Shown here: positions 45,321 to 54,718 of the stretch, piece by piece
How the letters are laid out: the number at the start of each line of letters is the position of its first letter
Numbering within the stretch: position 1 is the first letter of the stretch
Source: Hymenobacter cellulosilyticus
Lineage (GTDB): Bacteria; Bacteroidota; Bacteroidia; Cytophagales; Hymenobacteraceae
Assembly (NCBI RefSeq): GCF_022919215.1
Contig: NZ_CP095046.1
Coordinates: 2,656,501 to 2,720,500 of the forward strand
Direction of reading: 5' to 3'
Length of the DNA stretch: 64,000 bases
Position numbers and translations under genes: made by a program
The notes under the pieces: model-generated
What the model saw: only the letters and a program-made list of their open reading frames with translations
What the model was told of the DNA's origin: nothing
Databases searched by the model: none

Positions 45321-46819
45321 TTGACTTCCGCTACTTCTCCCCAACACGTCCTTGTTATCGGCGCGGGCTTTGCCGGCCTTTCAGCGGCTACCTCCCTGGC
45401 CCAGCGCGGCTACCGCGTTACGGTGCTCGAGAAGAATGAAGGGCCCGGCGGCCGGGCCCGGGTGTTCCAGGCCCAGGGCTTCACTTTCGATATGGGCCCG
45501 AGTTGGTACTGGATGCCCGACGTGTTTGAGAAGTACTTTGCCCGCTTCGGCCGTAAGGTGTCTGACTACTACGAGCTGGAGCGCCTCGACCCGTCGTACC
45601 AGGTCGTGTTTGGGCCGAATGACGCGGTGGATATTCCGGCGAAAATGGCCGAGCTGCGCCAGCTCTTCGAGCACTACGAGCCCGGCAGCGCCGCCCGCCT
45701 CGACGAGTTTCTCAAGCAGGCCGCGTATAAATATGAAGTCGGCATCAACCGGCTGGTGTATGCGCCGAGCCGCTCGTTGCTGGAGTTTGCCGACCCCGGC
45801 TGCTGGTAGATATGGTGCGCATGGACGTGCTGCAGAGCATGCACAAGCACGTGCGCCGCTTTTTCCAAAACCCTAAGCTGCTGCAGCTGGTCGAGTTTCC
45901 GATTCTGTTTCTGGGTGCTACTTCCGAGAATACGCCGGCCCTGTACTCCCTGATGAACTACGCCGATCTGGCCCTGGGGACCTGGTACCCCAAAGGCGGG
46001 ATGCACCAGATTGTGCGCGGCATGGTGCAGCTGGCCCAGGAGCAGGGCGTAACGCTCGAATACAACCAGGAAGTGCAGGAAATACGGGTGGAAAACGGGC
46101 GGGCCATCGGCGTGCAAACGGCCGCCGGCTTCCGGGCCGCCGACATTGTGGTGGCCGGAGCCGACTACCACCACGCCGAGCAGCACTTACTAAAGCCCGA
46201 ATTCCGCCACTACGACGAAGCTTACTGGAATAAGCGCACCATGGCCCCCTCGTCGCTGCTGTTTTACGTGGGCCTCAACAAGCGCCTGCCCAAGCTGCGT
46301 CACCACAACCTGTTTTTTGACGAGGACTTCCAGCTTCACGCCCACGAGATTTATGAGCAGCCGCAGTGGCCCAGCAAGCCCCTGTTCTACGTATCGGCCC
46401 CGTCTCAGACCGACGCCACGGTGGCTCCGGAGGGCTGCGAAAACCTATTCTTGCTGATACCGGTAGCGCCCGACCTGGCCGACCCCGAAGAAACCCGGGA
46501 ACATTACTACCACCTGATTATGGACCGGCTGGAGCGTCACGTGGGCGAGAGTATCCGCGACGCAGTAGTATACAAGCGCAGCTATGCTCACCGCGACTTT
46601 ATGGCCGACTACCACAGCTACAAAGGCAATGCTTACGGCCTGGCCAATACCCTGCGGCAAACGGCCATTCTGAAGCCCACCCTGAAAAGTAAAAAGGTTA
46701 GCAACCTGTATTTTACGGGTCAGCTGACCGTGCCGGGCCCCGGCGTACCCCCGTCGCTGATTTCGGGGCAGGTAGTGGCCGGCGAGGTAGAGAAGGAGCA
46801 AGGCGCGGCCCGCAAATAA
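45321..46819 (+). CDS. crtI: Phytoene desaturase CrtI (one apparent frame break)
   Basis: About 499 residues after adding one C to 45794-45797, which gives FADPRLLVDMVRMDVL. CrtI introduces double bonds into phytoene to make lycopene or related polyenes at the membrane. The N-terminal FAD motif is VLVIGAGFAGLSAATSLAQR; EGPGGRARVFQAQGFTFDMG follows; the C-terminal FAD segment is NLYFTGQLTVPGPGVPPSLI. The start is a TTG at 45321 with no nearby ATG. It is separated from crtB by 169 bases that carry a promoter-like sequence. Confidence 0.92.
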
Positions 46820-46930
46820 GCAGGTCGAGTGTCGTTGCCGGATCTGCGTATCGCCGTGGCTAAACTGAAACCAACAGGCTATGAGCTGGTTAACGAATAA
46901 ACTAAACTGCTCAGCTGCCCGCACACGTAA

Positions 46931-46962
46931 TTGACAACAGGCCCTTCGATTTAGTACCTTTT
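46931..46962 (+). promoter_or_regulatory. Candidate promoter of crtB
   Basis: TTG (46931-46933) and TACCTTTT (46955-46962) are 21 bases apart; the second box matches TAnnTTTG except the last base. The predicted start is about 20 bases before the crtB GTG. Confidence 0.4.
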
Positions 46963-46988
46963 CCTTTCAGACCCCAAATCCGCCCCCT

Positions 46989-47830
46989 GTGGACCACGTT
47001 GCCCTCTTCGACCAAACCAGCCTGGCCTGTAGCAAGCTTATTACCAAGCGCTACAGTACGTCTTTCACGCTGGGCATCCGCACGCTCGACCCGCGGTTTC
47101 ACCTGCCGGTGTACGCCGTGTATGGCTTCGTGCGCTGGGCCGACGAAATCGTGGACACGTTTCATGACTATGATAAGGCGGCTCTGTTTGCTGATTTTAA
47201 GCGCCAGACCGATGAGGCTCTGGCAATGGGCTTCAGTCTGAGTCCGGTGCTGCACGCCTTCCAGCTCGTGGTGCGCCGCTACGGCATCGACCGGGAGTTT
47301 ATTGATGCTTTTCTTAAGAGCATGGAAATGGACCTGGAAGACCGCAGCTACCACCAGTCGATGTACGAGGAGTATATTTATGGCTCGGCCGAAGTGGTGG
47401 GACTGATGTGCCTGCGCATTTTTTGCGAGGGCGACACGGCTTTATTCGACAAGCTGCGCGAGCCGGCCCGCCGCTTGGGTGCCGCCTTCCAGAAGATCAA
47501 CTTTCTGCGGGATATCCGCTCCGATTACGAAGACCGGGGCCGGGTATACTTTCCCGGCGTAACCTACGAGCGGTTCGATGACGCCGTGAAGCGCGAAATT
47601 GAGGCTGATATCCGGGCCGACTTCGACGCGGGCTACGCCGGAATCGTGCAACTGCCGCGCTCGGCGCGCCTGGGTGTGTATCTGGCCTACGTGTACTACT
47701 TGAAGCTATTTCACAAAATCCGCCAACTGCCAGCGGCACGAATCTTGGGGAGCGGGTGCGCGTGCCCGACAACACGAAACTTTTACTGTTGATGGGCTCG
47801 TATTTTCGTTATCGCCTCCGGGCTATCTGA
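46989..47830 (+). CDS. crtB: Phytoene synthase CrtB (one apparent frame break)
   Basis: About 280 residues after adding one G to 47747-47750, which restores the end as LGERVRVPDNTKLLLLMGSY. CrtB condenses two geranylgeranyl diphosphates to phytoene. The two Asp-rich sites are present: VRWADEIVDTFHDY and FLRDIRSDYEDRGRVYFP. The start is probably GTG at 46989. It follows crtI and is followed after 18 bases by a small exported protein, so those genes form a unit. Confidence 0.92.
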
Positions 47831-47848
47831 CCACGAACTCCATCCCGC

Positions 47849-48376
47849 GTGAAACGTCTGTTGTTCTCTCTTTTCCCGCTTTTTTTCCTTCTTTCCGCTG
47901 TGTCCGAAACTTCGCCCTACCACCTTCCTTCCCTGCGCCGCCACTACGAGCAAGCTGCCGCCGATAAAACGGCCGGTGAGAAATTCTATAAGCTCATGGC
48001 TGATTACAACGACAAAGACGCCGTCGTACTGGGCTACAAAGGCGCGGCCGAAGCCATTCGGGCCCGCGACGCCTCGATGTTCAACAAGCTCACCTACGTG
48101 CAGGCCGCCAGCCGCACCTTCGACCAGGCTGTAGCTCTCGATCCGCATAATGCCGAGGTGCGCTTTCTGCGCTTTAGTGTGGAAAGCAACCTGCCTGGCT
48201 TTCTGAATCTAAGCCAGCACGTAGACGAAGACCGGAAGCTGCTCGTCCAAACCCTGCTGAAACACCCCAAATCGGGGCTGGATGCGGAAGCTTTCCAAAC
48301 GGTGCGCAACTTCCTGGTAAGCCGTGGCCACGTCAGCGACGAGGAAGCCCAGCAGCTAAACCGCGTGGCTCACTAA
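47849..48376 (+). CDS. Hypothetical exported protein in the carotenoid cluster
   Basis: A 175-residue protein with a signal peptide (LLFSLFPLFFLLSAVS). The mature part is helical and TPR-like, including YKGAAEAIRARDASMFNKLT and ASRTFDQAVALDPHNAEVRF. It lies 18 bases after crtB and ends in a strong terminator, so it belongs to the crt operon. I know of no assigned role; carotenoid trafficking or membrane organisation would be speculation. Confidence 0.7.
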   Translation: MKRLLFSLFPLFFLLSAVSETSPYHLPSLRRHYEQAAADKTAGEKFYKLMADYNDKDAVVLGYKGAAEAIRARDASMFNKLTYVQAASRTFDQAVALDPHNAEVRFLRFSVESNLPGFLNLSQHVDEDRKLLVQTLLKHPKSGLDAEAFQTVRNFLVSRGHVSDEEAQQLNRVAH

Positions 48377-48402
48377 GCAGAGCAATATCGCGAAGATTGG
48401 TG

Positions 48403-48440
48403 AAGAGCCGCGCTACTCAGTAGCGCGGCTCTTTTATTTA
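48403..48440 (+). terminator. Terminator of the crtB operon
   Basis: A perfect 13-bp stem (48403-48415 with 48421-48433) with a five-base loop runs into TTATTT. Confidence 0.88.
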
Positions 48441-48706
48441 TTCCGCTTGTTTTGTTTAACTTTTTGAGCTGAAAAGTGAAACAAAATGCAAGGTAAAAGG
48501 TATAGTATAAAGAAAACTAAATGACTCAAAGTTAAGTTGATGGAGCAGAGAGCTGCACAGCATAAGGCAAAACAGTGATTTGCGGCAGAGAAAAACCAGC
48601 GCCATTAACTTTTGATCTGCCAGAACCGCGTATATCCTGTTTTTCGTATCTTCTATTCTGTGAAGCTCACCCGTAACATTCCGTCCGCTTCCCTGGTTAC
48701 CGAGCT
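48441..48706. other. AT-rich region upstream of ispH
   Basis: With the preceding terminator this makes about 330 bases without a gene. It is A-rich and presumably carries the ispH promoter; no clear consensus pair is visible. Confidence 0.4.
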
Positions 48707-49555
48707 ATGCCGCACCACCTGAGCGTCCGTATTGACCCCAATTCCGGTTTCTGTTTCGGCGTAATCTATGCCATTCAGATGGCAGAGGATATTCTAGATG
48801 AGCAGGGCTACCTGTATTGCCTGGGCGACATTGTGCACAACGATGAAGAGGTGCAACGCCTGGAGCAGCGCGGCCTGCGCATTATCGATTACGACGTCTT
48901 TGCCCGGCTGCGCGAGGAAAAAGTGCTGATCAGGGCCCACGGGGAGCCGCCTAGCACCTATCAGACGGCTTTGGAAAACGACCTGACTCTGATTGATGCT
49001 TCCTGCCCGGTCGTGCTTAAGCTGCAGAACCGTATCAAGACCAGCTACGACAAGCAGGAGAAAATCTTCATCTACGGCAAGCACGGGCATGCGGAGGTTC
49101 GCGGCCTGCTGGGCCAGACCAGCGGCAACGCCGTCGTGTTTGAGAATCTGGACGAGCTGTTGAGCCATGAATTGCCGGCTAATATTACGCTCTACAGCCA
49201 AACCACGAAAAGCACCGACAGTTTCTACCGCATCAAGGGTGAGTTGGAGCACCGTGGCTACGCCGTAAACCCCAACGACACGATTTGCCGGCAGGTAAGC
49301 AACCGTGACAAAGACCTGCGTAAGTTTGCTGCGCAGTATGACCAGGTCGTGTTCGTGTCGGGTACCAAGAGCAGCAACGGCAAAGTGCTTTACCAGGTCT
49401 GCAAGGACACAAATCCTAATACGCACTTTATTTCCAAAGTAGAGGAGCTGTGTCCCACGCAGTTCCAGCCCGGCCAATCGGTGGGAATCTGTGGGGCTAC
49501 CAGCACGCCCATGTGGCTCATGGAAGACGTCCGCGACGCACTGTTGGCTATGTAA
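48707..49555 (+). CDS. ispH: 4-hydroxy-3-methylbut-2-enyl diphosphate reductase IspH
   Basis: A 282-residue IspH. It performs the last step of the MEP pathway, giving IPP and DMAPP for carotenoid precursors, with a [4Fe-4S] cluster. The three cluster cysteines are in SGFCFGV, DASCPVV and NDTICRQ. Substrate motifs: RAHGEPP, YGKHGHAEVRGL, YSQTTKSTD, SGTKSSNG and GATSTPMWLM. The size and RAHGEP variant are the Bacteroidota form. Its placement between crtB and crtW ties isoprenoid supply to pigment formation. Confidence 0.93.
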   Translation: MPHHLSVRIDPNSGFCFGVIYAIQMAEDILDEQGYLYCLGDIVHNDEEVQRLEQRGLRIIDYDVFARLREEKVLIRAHGEPPSTYQTALENDLTLIDASCPVVLKLQNRIKTSYDKQEKIFIYGKHGHAEVRGLLGQTSGNAVVFENLDELLSHELPANITLYSQTTKSTDSFYRIKGELEHRGYAVNPNDTICRQVSNRDKDLRKFAAQYDQVVFVSGTKSSNGKVLYQVCKDTNPNTHFISKVEELCPTQFQPGQSVGICGATSTPMWLMEDVRDALLAM

Positions 49556-49655
49556 ACCTGGCTAAGGCAAACCAGTAGCCTCTGGCGGCCGTTTGCTTCT
49601 TGTTGCGTCAACCCTCTTTTCCCAAGGCTGATTTGCCTTGCCTTTCTTTGTTTCT

Positions 49656-50396
49656 ATGCCCCAAACAGCGTTACAGCCCATTCCTCAAACCACGCGGGTG
49701 AAACCAGCCCCGTTAGGGTACACGGGCGTAGGCATTGCGCTGGTTATTGTTGGGTGCTGGGCCGGGCTGCTTACGTTTCTGTTGGCTTTTTACCGTCCCG
49801 ACTGGGGTACTCCCTGGCCTTATTTGCTGGTTCTGGTGCAGATGCACTTATACACCGGCCTGTTTATTACCGCCCACGATGCTATGCACGGCGTAGTTAG
49901 CCCAAACCAGCGGTTGAATACGGCTCTTGGTGCGGTTTGCGCCTTTCTGTTTGCCTTCAACTGGTATCCACGGCTGTTGCCCAAGCATCATCAGCACCAC
50001 CGCCACGTGGGCACCGAGGCCGACCCAGACTTTCACAACGGCCGGCACCCCGGCTTTCTGCCCTGGCTACTGCGCTTTGCCCTCAACTACGTAACCTGGT
50101 GGCAGATTGCCCTAATGGGGCTGACCTATAATCTGTTGAAGCTGGCCTTCCCCATGCCCAATGTCATTGCCTTCTGGATGGTCCCGGCAGTTTTGGCTAC
50201 GGTGCAGCTTTTCTTTTTCGGGACGTATTTGCCGCACCGCGGCGAGCATGCCCCGGAGAATGCGCATAAGTCGCGCACCCAGTTGCGGCATCATCTATGG
50301 GCTTTTGTTAGCTGCTACTTTTTTGGCTACCATTACGAGCACCACGACCAGCCCTATCTGCCGTGGTGGCGATTATGGCGCACGAAGGAAGCCTGA
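49656..50396 (+). CDS. crtW: Beta-carotene ketolase CrtW (fatty-acid-desaturase fold)
   Basis: From the ATG at 49656 a 246-residue diiron membrane enzyme. Its histidine motifs are TAHDAMHG, KHHQHHRHVG and GYHYEHHDQPYLPWW, with a GTYLPHRG segment, the pattern of CrtW ketolases rather than plain desaturases. CrtW puts keto groups at C4 of beta-ionone rings; with CrtZ this gives canthaxanthin-, adonixanthin- or astaxanthin-like pigments. A TTG 18 bases upstream is a possible alternative start. No lycopene cyclase gene is in the window. Confidence 0.88.
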   Translation: MPQTALQPIPQTTRVKPAPLGYTGVGIALVIVGCWAGLLTFLLAFYRPDWGTPWPYLLVLVQMHLYTGLFITAHDAMHGVVSPNQRLNTALGAVCAFLFAFNWYPRLLPKHHQHHRHVGTEADPDFHNGRHPGFLPWLLRFALNYVTWWQIALMGLTYNLLKLAFPMPNVIAFWMVPAVLATVQLFFFGTYLPHRGEHAPENAHKSRTQLRHHLWAFVSCYFFGYHYEHHDQPYLPWWRLWRTKEA

Positions 50397-50531
50397 GAGC
50401 AGTCTATGAGAATTTAACCTTAGTAGGGTATTTGCTAATAAAATACGGTTACAAGTAAATTTAAACCCGGAATATGGCTATATTGAAGCAGCTCAACCTA
50501 TCGTTGAGGCGCCCACCTAGCCATTACGCGT

Positions 50532-52575
50532 TTGCTGCACCTCTACGCGAAAGTTTGCCATGTCTGCTTCATCTGTCTAGTAGCCGTATTACTATCGGCA
50601 CCCGCTACACAGGCCTGGCCCTATGACGAAGTGCCTAGTCGGGCTTCTATCTCATCTTTAGCTTCTGCTGACGCAGCAGTACAGCTACGGCACGGCCTAC
50701 AGGTACTAGAAGCCGCCAAAGGCAAAAGTGCTGGTGAGCAGGCCCTTGGTCACCGCATTACGGGTTCGGCTCACTATAACTTGGGCTCTTTTAACCGGGC
50801 CGCCTACCACTTCCGGCAAGCGTTGCGGCTCGATCAGCAGGTAAAGAATCAATCGGCTGTAGCGTTGGATGAGGTGTGGCTGGGCTCCGTTCTGTGGAGC
50901 CAGGGGGATACGGGGCAGGCCCGACTGGTTTACCGGAAGGCGCTGCAAACCTTTTCCCGGCTAGGCTCGCGCACCGGGGAGGCGCAGGTGCAGACCAAGC
51001 TGGGACGGCTGTATGCCCAGCAAAAGAAGTGGGGGCAGGCCTTGGCCAGCCATTCCCGCGCTTTGCAGGGTTGGTTGCAACACCAGGACACAGTTCAGGC
51101 GGCCGCTGCGCTGAACGCTATGGGAAGCGTGTATTTACAGCAGAAAGCCTACAGTCGGGCCTTATTTTATCTACGTAAGGCCCGGCGCACAGCAAAAGCT
51201 TCGGATAGCCTGCGGCAGAGTGAGAGTCTGGTCAGTATTGGTAAGATCTACCAGGCCATGGGCAACTACGAAAATGCCCTGCCCAGCTTCCGGGAAGCAT
51301 CCCGCCTGATGCCAGCTAGGGCCCTGCCGGCACCACACGCGCAGCTGTACTATCTCATGGCCGCCGCCTACGATTCGCTGGGTCAACAGCCGGCTGCCGA
51401 ACAAGCTTTACAGCAAGCCTTAGTCTTGGCCCGCCGTAGTGGTTCCCTGACTTTGCTAAGTCAGCAGTACCGGGCGCTGGCAGCCGTATACCGCCGTATG
51501 GGACACTACCCGAAGGCATTGGCCGCTCTTACCCGCTTCTCGGGGCTGCAAGACAGCGTCTTTGCTCAGGAACGTTCGGCCCAGGTGGCGGAGCTGCGGA
51601 TGCGCTACGAAACCGAGAAGAAGGAGCGGGAAATTGAACTGCTGACCAAAGACCGGCAGATTCGGGAAGCAACTATGCGCCGGCAGGCCTTGTTGCGCAA
51701 TGCGCTGGCCGCCGGGGCTTACTTTTACTCATTATCGTGGGGGGCTCTACCGGGGGCGGCGGCAGCAGGTCCGAATCAACCGACTGCTGGAGCGGAAAAA
51801 CGCGGCCATCAACCACCAAAAAGAGGAGTTGGGGCGCCTTAACCGGACCAAGGATACCTTGTTTTCCGTCATTTCCCACGACCTGCGTAGTCCGCTCAGT
51901 TCCCTGTATTCGTTGCTGACGTTGCTGAATATGGGCTCCTTGCCGCCCGAGCGGCTGGCGTTGCACTCGGCCCGGCTTACCCGGGGGCTCAACAGCACCC
52001 TGCAGCTGCTCGACAACCTGCTGAACTGGTCGGCGGCCCAAATGAAGGATGATAAGATCCGGCCGGAACGGCTGCGGCTCGATGTGCTGGCCGAAGAGGC
52101 GGTAGCCCTGCTACTAGCCGATGCTGAGCGCAAAAGCATCTTTCTGCAAAACCAGCTGCCGGTACCCACTCTGGTGCGTGCCGACTTGAACATGACCCGG
52201 CTAATTTTGCGCAACCTGCTTGGCAATGCCATCAAGTTTACGCCGGAAAGCGGGACAGTAATCCTGACGGCAGCGCTGCACGGCTTTTACTGGAGCATTA
52301 GCGTGCACGATACGGGAATTGGTATTCCTGTGGCCGACCAAGAACGGATATTCGGTAAGGACGGGCCTTTTACTACCCTGGGGACGGCCCGGGAAAAGGG
52401 TACGGGGCTGGGGCTGCAGCTTTGCAAGGATTTTGTGGAGCGCAATGGCGGACAGCTGAGCTTTACCAGCGCGCCGGGGCAGGGCACCACCTTCACTTTT
52501 ACGCTGCCAGTCGCAGCCTCGGAAGCAGCCGAAATGGCGCCTCTGCCAGCTACTGCGGCTGTTGTCGCCGGATAA
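50532..52575 (+). CDS. TPR-containing sensor histidine kinase (two apparent base losses)
   Basis: About 681 residues after adding one G to each of the runs 51714-51717 and 51739-51744, which restores a membrane helix (GGLLLLIIVGGLYRGRR) between the two halves. The N-terminus is a signal/anchor (CFICLVAVLLSAPATQA). Five or so TPR-like repeats follow (GSAHYNLGSFNRAAYHFRQA; GRLYAQQKKWGQALASHSRA), then a coiled-coil, the helix and a HisKA-type H-box (FSVISHDLRSPLSS). The ATPase has RNLLGNAIKFTPE, DTGIGIP and GTGLGLQL. It probably senses envelope or internal signals through the TPRs and phosphorylates the convergent LytTR regulator. Starts at TTG. Confidence 0.85.
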
Positions 52576-53293
52576 GGGAGCGGTTGACGATACGCTCGGT
52601 CACCCGTTCACGGTAGGTTTGGCCTAAGGGCAGGGCATGGCCGCCCACGCGCACTTCTAAGTTGCTGACGGCCTCAATACGGGCCGTATTAACCAGGTAG
52701 GAACGGTGGGTACGCACAAACAGACCCGGCGGCAGCTGCTCTTCAATGTTCTTGAGGTTGACCAGCGTGAGGTGGGTGCGGCCATCGGCCGTGTTGATCT
52801 TGGTGAAGTCTTTCAGCGCTTCGATGTACAGCACTTCCCGATAGTGCAGACGCACGAACTGAGCGTCGGTGCGAATAAAGAACGAACCCCAACCCGAGAG
52901 AATATCCTGATTACCATCGTTTTCGACCAGACTCGTGCGTAGAATGCCGGCAATCTTATTTACAGCCTTCAAAAACCGGTCGAGGGAAATGGGCTTGAGC
53001 AGAAAGTCAATTACGTCCAGGTTGAAGCCTTCCATGGCGTATTGCGGGTAGGAAGTCATCAATACTACCAGGGGCGGGCGTTGCAGGGAGCGCACCAGGT
53101 CCAGACCGCTCAGGTGCGGCATGGTGACGTCCGAAAACAGTACCTGCACATCGTTGTGCATCAGATAGCGGTGTGCATCCAGCGGATCGGTAAAGGACGC
53201 TTTCACGTCCAGCACATCGGTCATGGCTACGTAGGCTTGCAGCAAATCCAGCACCAGCGGATCATCGTCGAGCAGCAGACAGCTAATCTTCAT
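52550..53293 (-). CDS. LytTR-family response regulator
   Basis: A 247-residue regulator. Receiver domain: acidic pocket LLLDDDPLVL, phospho-acceptor Asp in LFSDVTMPHLSGLDLV, conserved Lys in FLLKPISLDRF. LytTR DNA-binding domain: FIRTDAQFVRLHYREVLYIE, LKNIEEQLPPGLFVRTHRSY, LVNTARIEAV. Its 3' end overlaps the histidine-kinase 3' end by 26 bases in opposite orientation. Likely partner of that kinase. Upstream 53294-53552 is AT-rich and may carry its own and the next gene's promoters. Confidence 0.9.
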   Translation of the reverse strand: MKISCLLLDDDPLVLDLLQAYVAMTDVLDVKASFTDPLDAHRYLMHNDVQVLFSDVTMPHLSGLDLVRSLQRPPLVVLMTSYPQYAMEGFNLDVIDFLLKPISLDRFLKAVNKIAGILRTSLVENDGNQDILSGWGSFFIRTDAQFVRLHYREVLYIEALKDFTKINTADGRTHLTLVNLKNIEEQLPPGLFVRTHRSYLVNTARIEAVSNLEVRVGGHALPLGQTYRERVTERIVNRSLIRRQQPQ

Positions 53294-53552
53294 ATAGCAC
53301 GAGTTTCAGAAAGGAAGTTGGTGAATATAGAAAGTTTAAATTGATTAATGCAATTAATTATAAGAACAAAACAATAATGGACCTTCTAAAGGCCAGCTTC
53401 CGTCTACTTTTCAAGGCTGTTCCTCTACTTTAATGCTCTCGCTATAATTGGTTTAGATAAATTCTACTGGAATAGCTCCCTGAATATGCTAAGGTGGTTC
53501 CCGTTATTCTGTTTTCTCTGCATGCTTGCTCCCGCCTACACACCTATTCTTT

Positions 53553-54122
53553 ATGAAACGTTTCTCCAGTACATCTGGTGCGGGCCTGCCGCCCGTGGTT
53601 CTAGGTGTTGAGCTTACCATAGCCAACCACCAAGATTTGCGTAAGTCCATTCGGTCGGCCTTCGGGTTGAACACCCGGGCCATTAATCTGCGGATTGACC
53701 CCAGTATGGACTTGATTTACCTGTGCGAAATCACACTGCCCAATACGCTGCCTTGCCTAAGCAGCCTGACGCGGCCCGGGGTACTAGCCGTGCTGCTGCG
53801 CTCTATACGACTGGAGTGGCACCCGGAAACCAGTCAAAATATTGGACGCGGTACGTCTACGCTGGCGGCGCTGGAAAGCGGCAGCTGCTTTCTGACGGCC
53901 GGGGGCCGCAAAGTGTCTATTGCCTCCTTTACGAGCCGGCATGTGCATCCCACCCGCATTGTGATGGAGCCCCAGGGCCACCCCAACTTGCTGGAATATC
54001 TGCGGTCTGAATCCTTTACCCTGGAAATTTCGGGCACCAACCGGCGCCGGCTAACCCGGCCCTTAGCCTTCAGCGCGGTACTGGAATTTGATGTGCAACT
54101 GGCCCCCGGTGCTCATGCTTAA
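53553..54122 (+). CDS. Hypothetical protein (189 aa)
   Basis: A soluble protein without signal or membrane segments. It has a start MKRFSSTSGAGLPPVVLGVE and recognisable strand-helix blocks (SLTRPGVLAVLLRSIRLEW; KVSIASFTSRHVHP; LEFDVQLAPGAHA). No family recognised. The ATG at 53553 is preferred to a TTG 27 bases upstream. It is divergent from the LytTR regulator and could be its target. Confidence 0.55.
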   Translation: MKRFSSTSGAGLPPVVLGVELTIANHQDLRKSIRSAFGLNTRAINLRIDPSMDLIYLCEITLPNTLPCLSSLTRPGVLAVLLRSIRLEWHPETSQNIGRGTSTLAALESGSCFLTAGGRKVSIASFTSRHVHPTRIVMEPQGHPNLLEYLRSESFTLEISGTNRRRLTRPLAFSAVLEFDVQLAPGAHA

Positions 54123-54170
54123 GCAAAAGCACTAAAAGTATTGGTGTCGGTAAACCAGGCAGAAAATAAA

Positions 54171-54197
54171 ACAGCCTGCCCTTTGGGGGCAGGCTGT
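54171..54197. terminator. Bidirectional terminator between convergent genes
   Basis: An 11-bp stem (54171-54181 with 54187-54197) lies between the hypothetical gene and the convergent HMA gene; AAAATAAAA precedes it, giving a T-rich tail on the minus strand. Confidence 0.65.
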
Positions 54198-54234
54198 TGA
54201 GCATAAAGGACCAGGTTAATGTACGCAGGCGCTT

Positions 54235-54630
54235 TTAGTGGGCCGCATCCTGGTGCACGCTGTTGGTTTTCTTGCAGCAGTCGGGGAGCCGGTCATAGGC
54301 CCGGATTTCAGCCACCTGGTCATCGGCATCGTAGCCAGTGCGCTGCACAGCGGTGCGCAACGCGGCGGGGCTGGTTTTGTCGGGACGGTAGGAAACGGTC
54401 AGCACTTTGCTGGGCACGTCAAGCTGGGCTTGCTGCACGCCTTTCTCGTAGGCTAAGGCCTTTTCCAGACGAGTCTTGCACATGTCACATACGGCCGAGG
54501 TTTTAATTTGAAATACCTCCGTGGCGGGGCCTTTGCCTTTTGCAGCCGCGGCAGGAGCTTTTTGGGCAAAGGAAACCTGGGCGGTGAGTAGCAGCACGGC
54601 GGCCAGCCAAAACGACTTAAGAATTTTCAT
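54235..54630 (-). CDS. Exported heavy-metal-associated (HMA) domain protein
   Basis: From the ATG at 54630 a 131-residue protein with a signal peptide (FWLAAVLLLTAQVSFAQ). The HMA ferredoxin-like fold follows, with the Cys pair in SAVCDMCKTRLEKAL and GVQQAQLDVPSKVLTVSY then TGYDADDQ. A C-terminal CCKKTNSVHQDAAH tail adds two Cys and His. It probably binds Cu(I) or a similar soft metal in the periplasm. It lies after the TonB receptor on the same strand, so the three genes here form a metal module. Confidence 0.85.
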   Translation of the reverse strand: MKILKSFWLAAVLLLTAQVSFAQKAPAAAAKGKGPATEVFQIKTSAVCDMCKTRLEKALAYEKGVQQAQLDVPSKVLTVSYRPDKTSPAALRTAVQRTGYDADDQVAEIRAYDRLPDCCKKTNSVHQDAAH

Positions 54631-54718
54631 ACGAAGCAAAATAAGAAAAGAAGGATTGCGGCAAAGTTGGGCTTGGCTGTTCCGGTAACAAAGAGCTTGC
54701 CGGAAGAATTGCCAAAGC

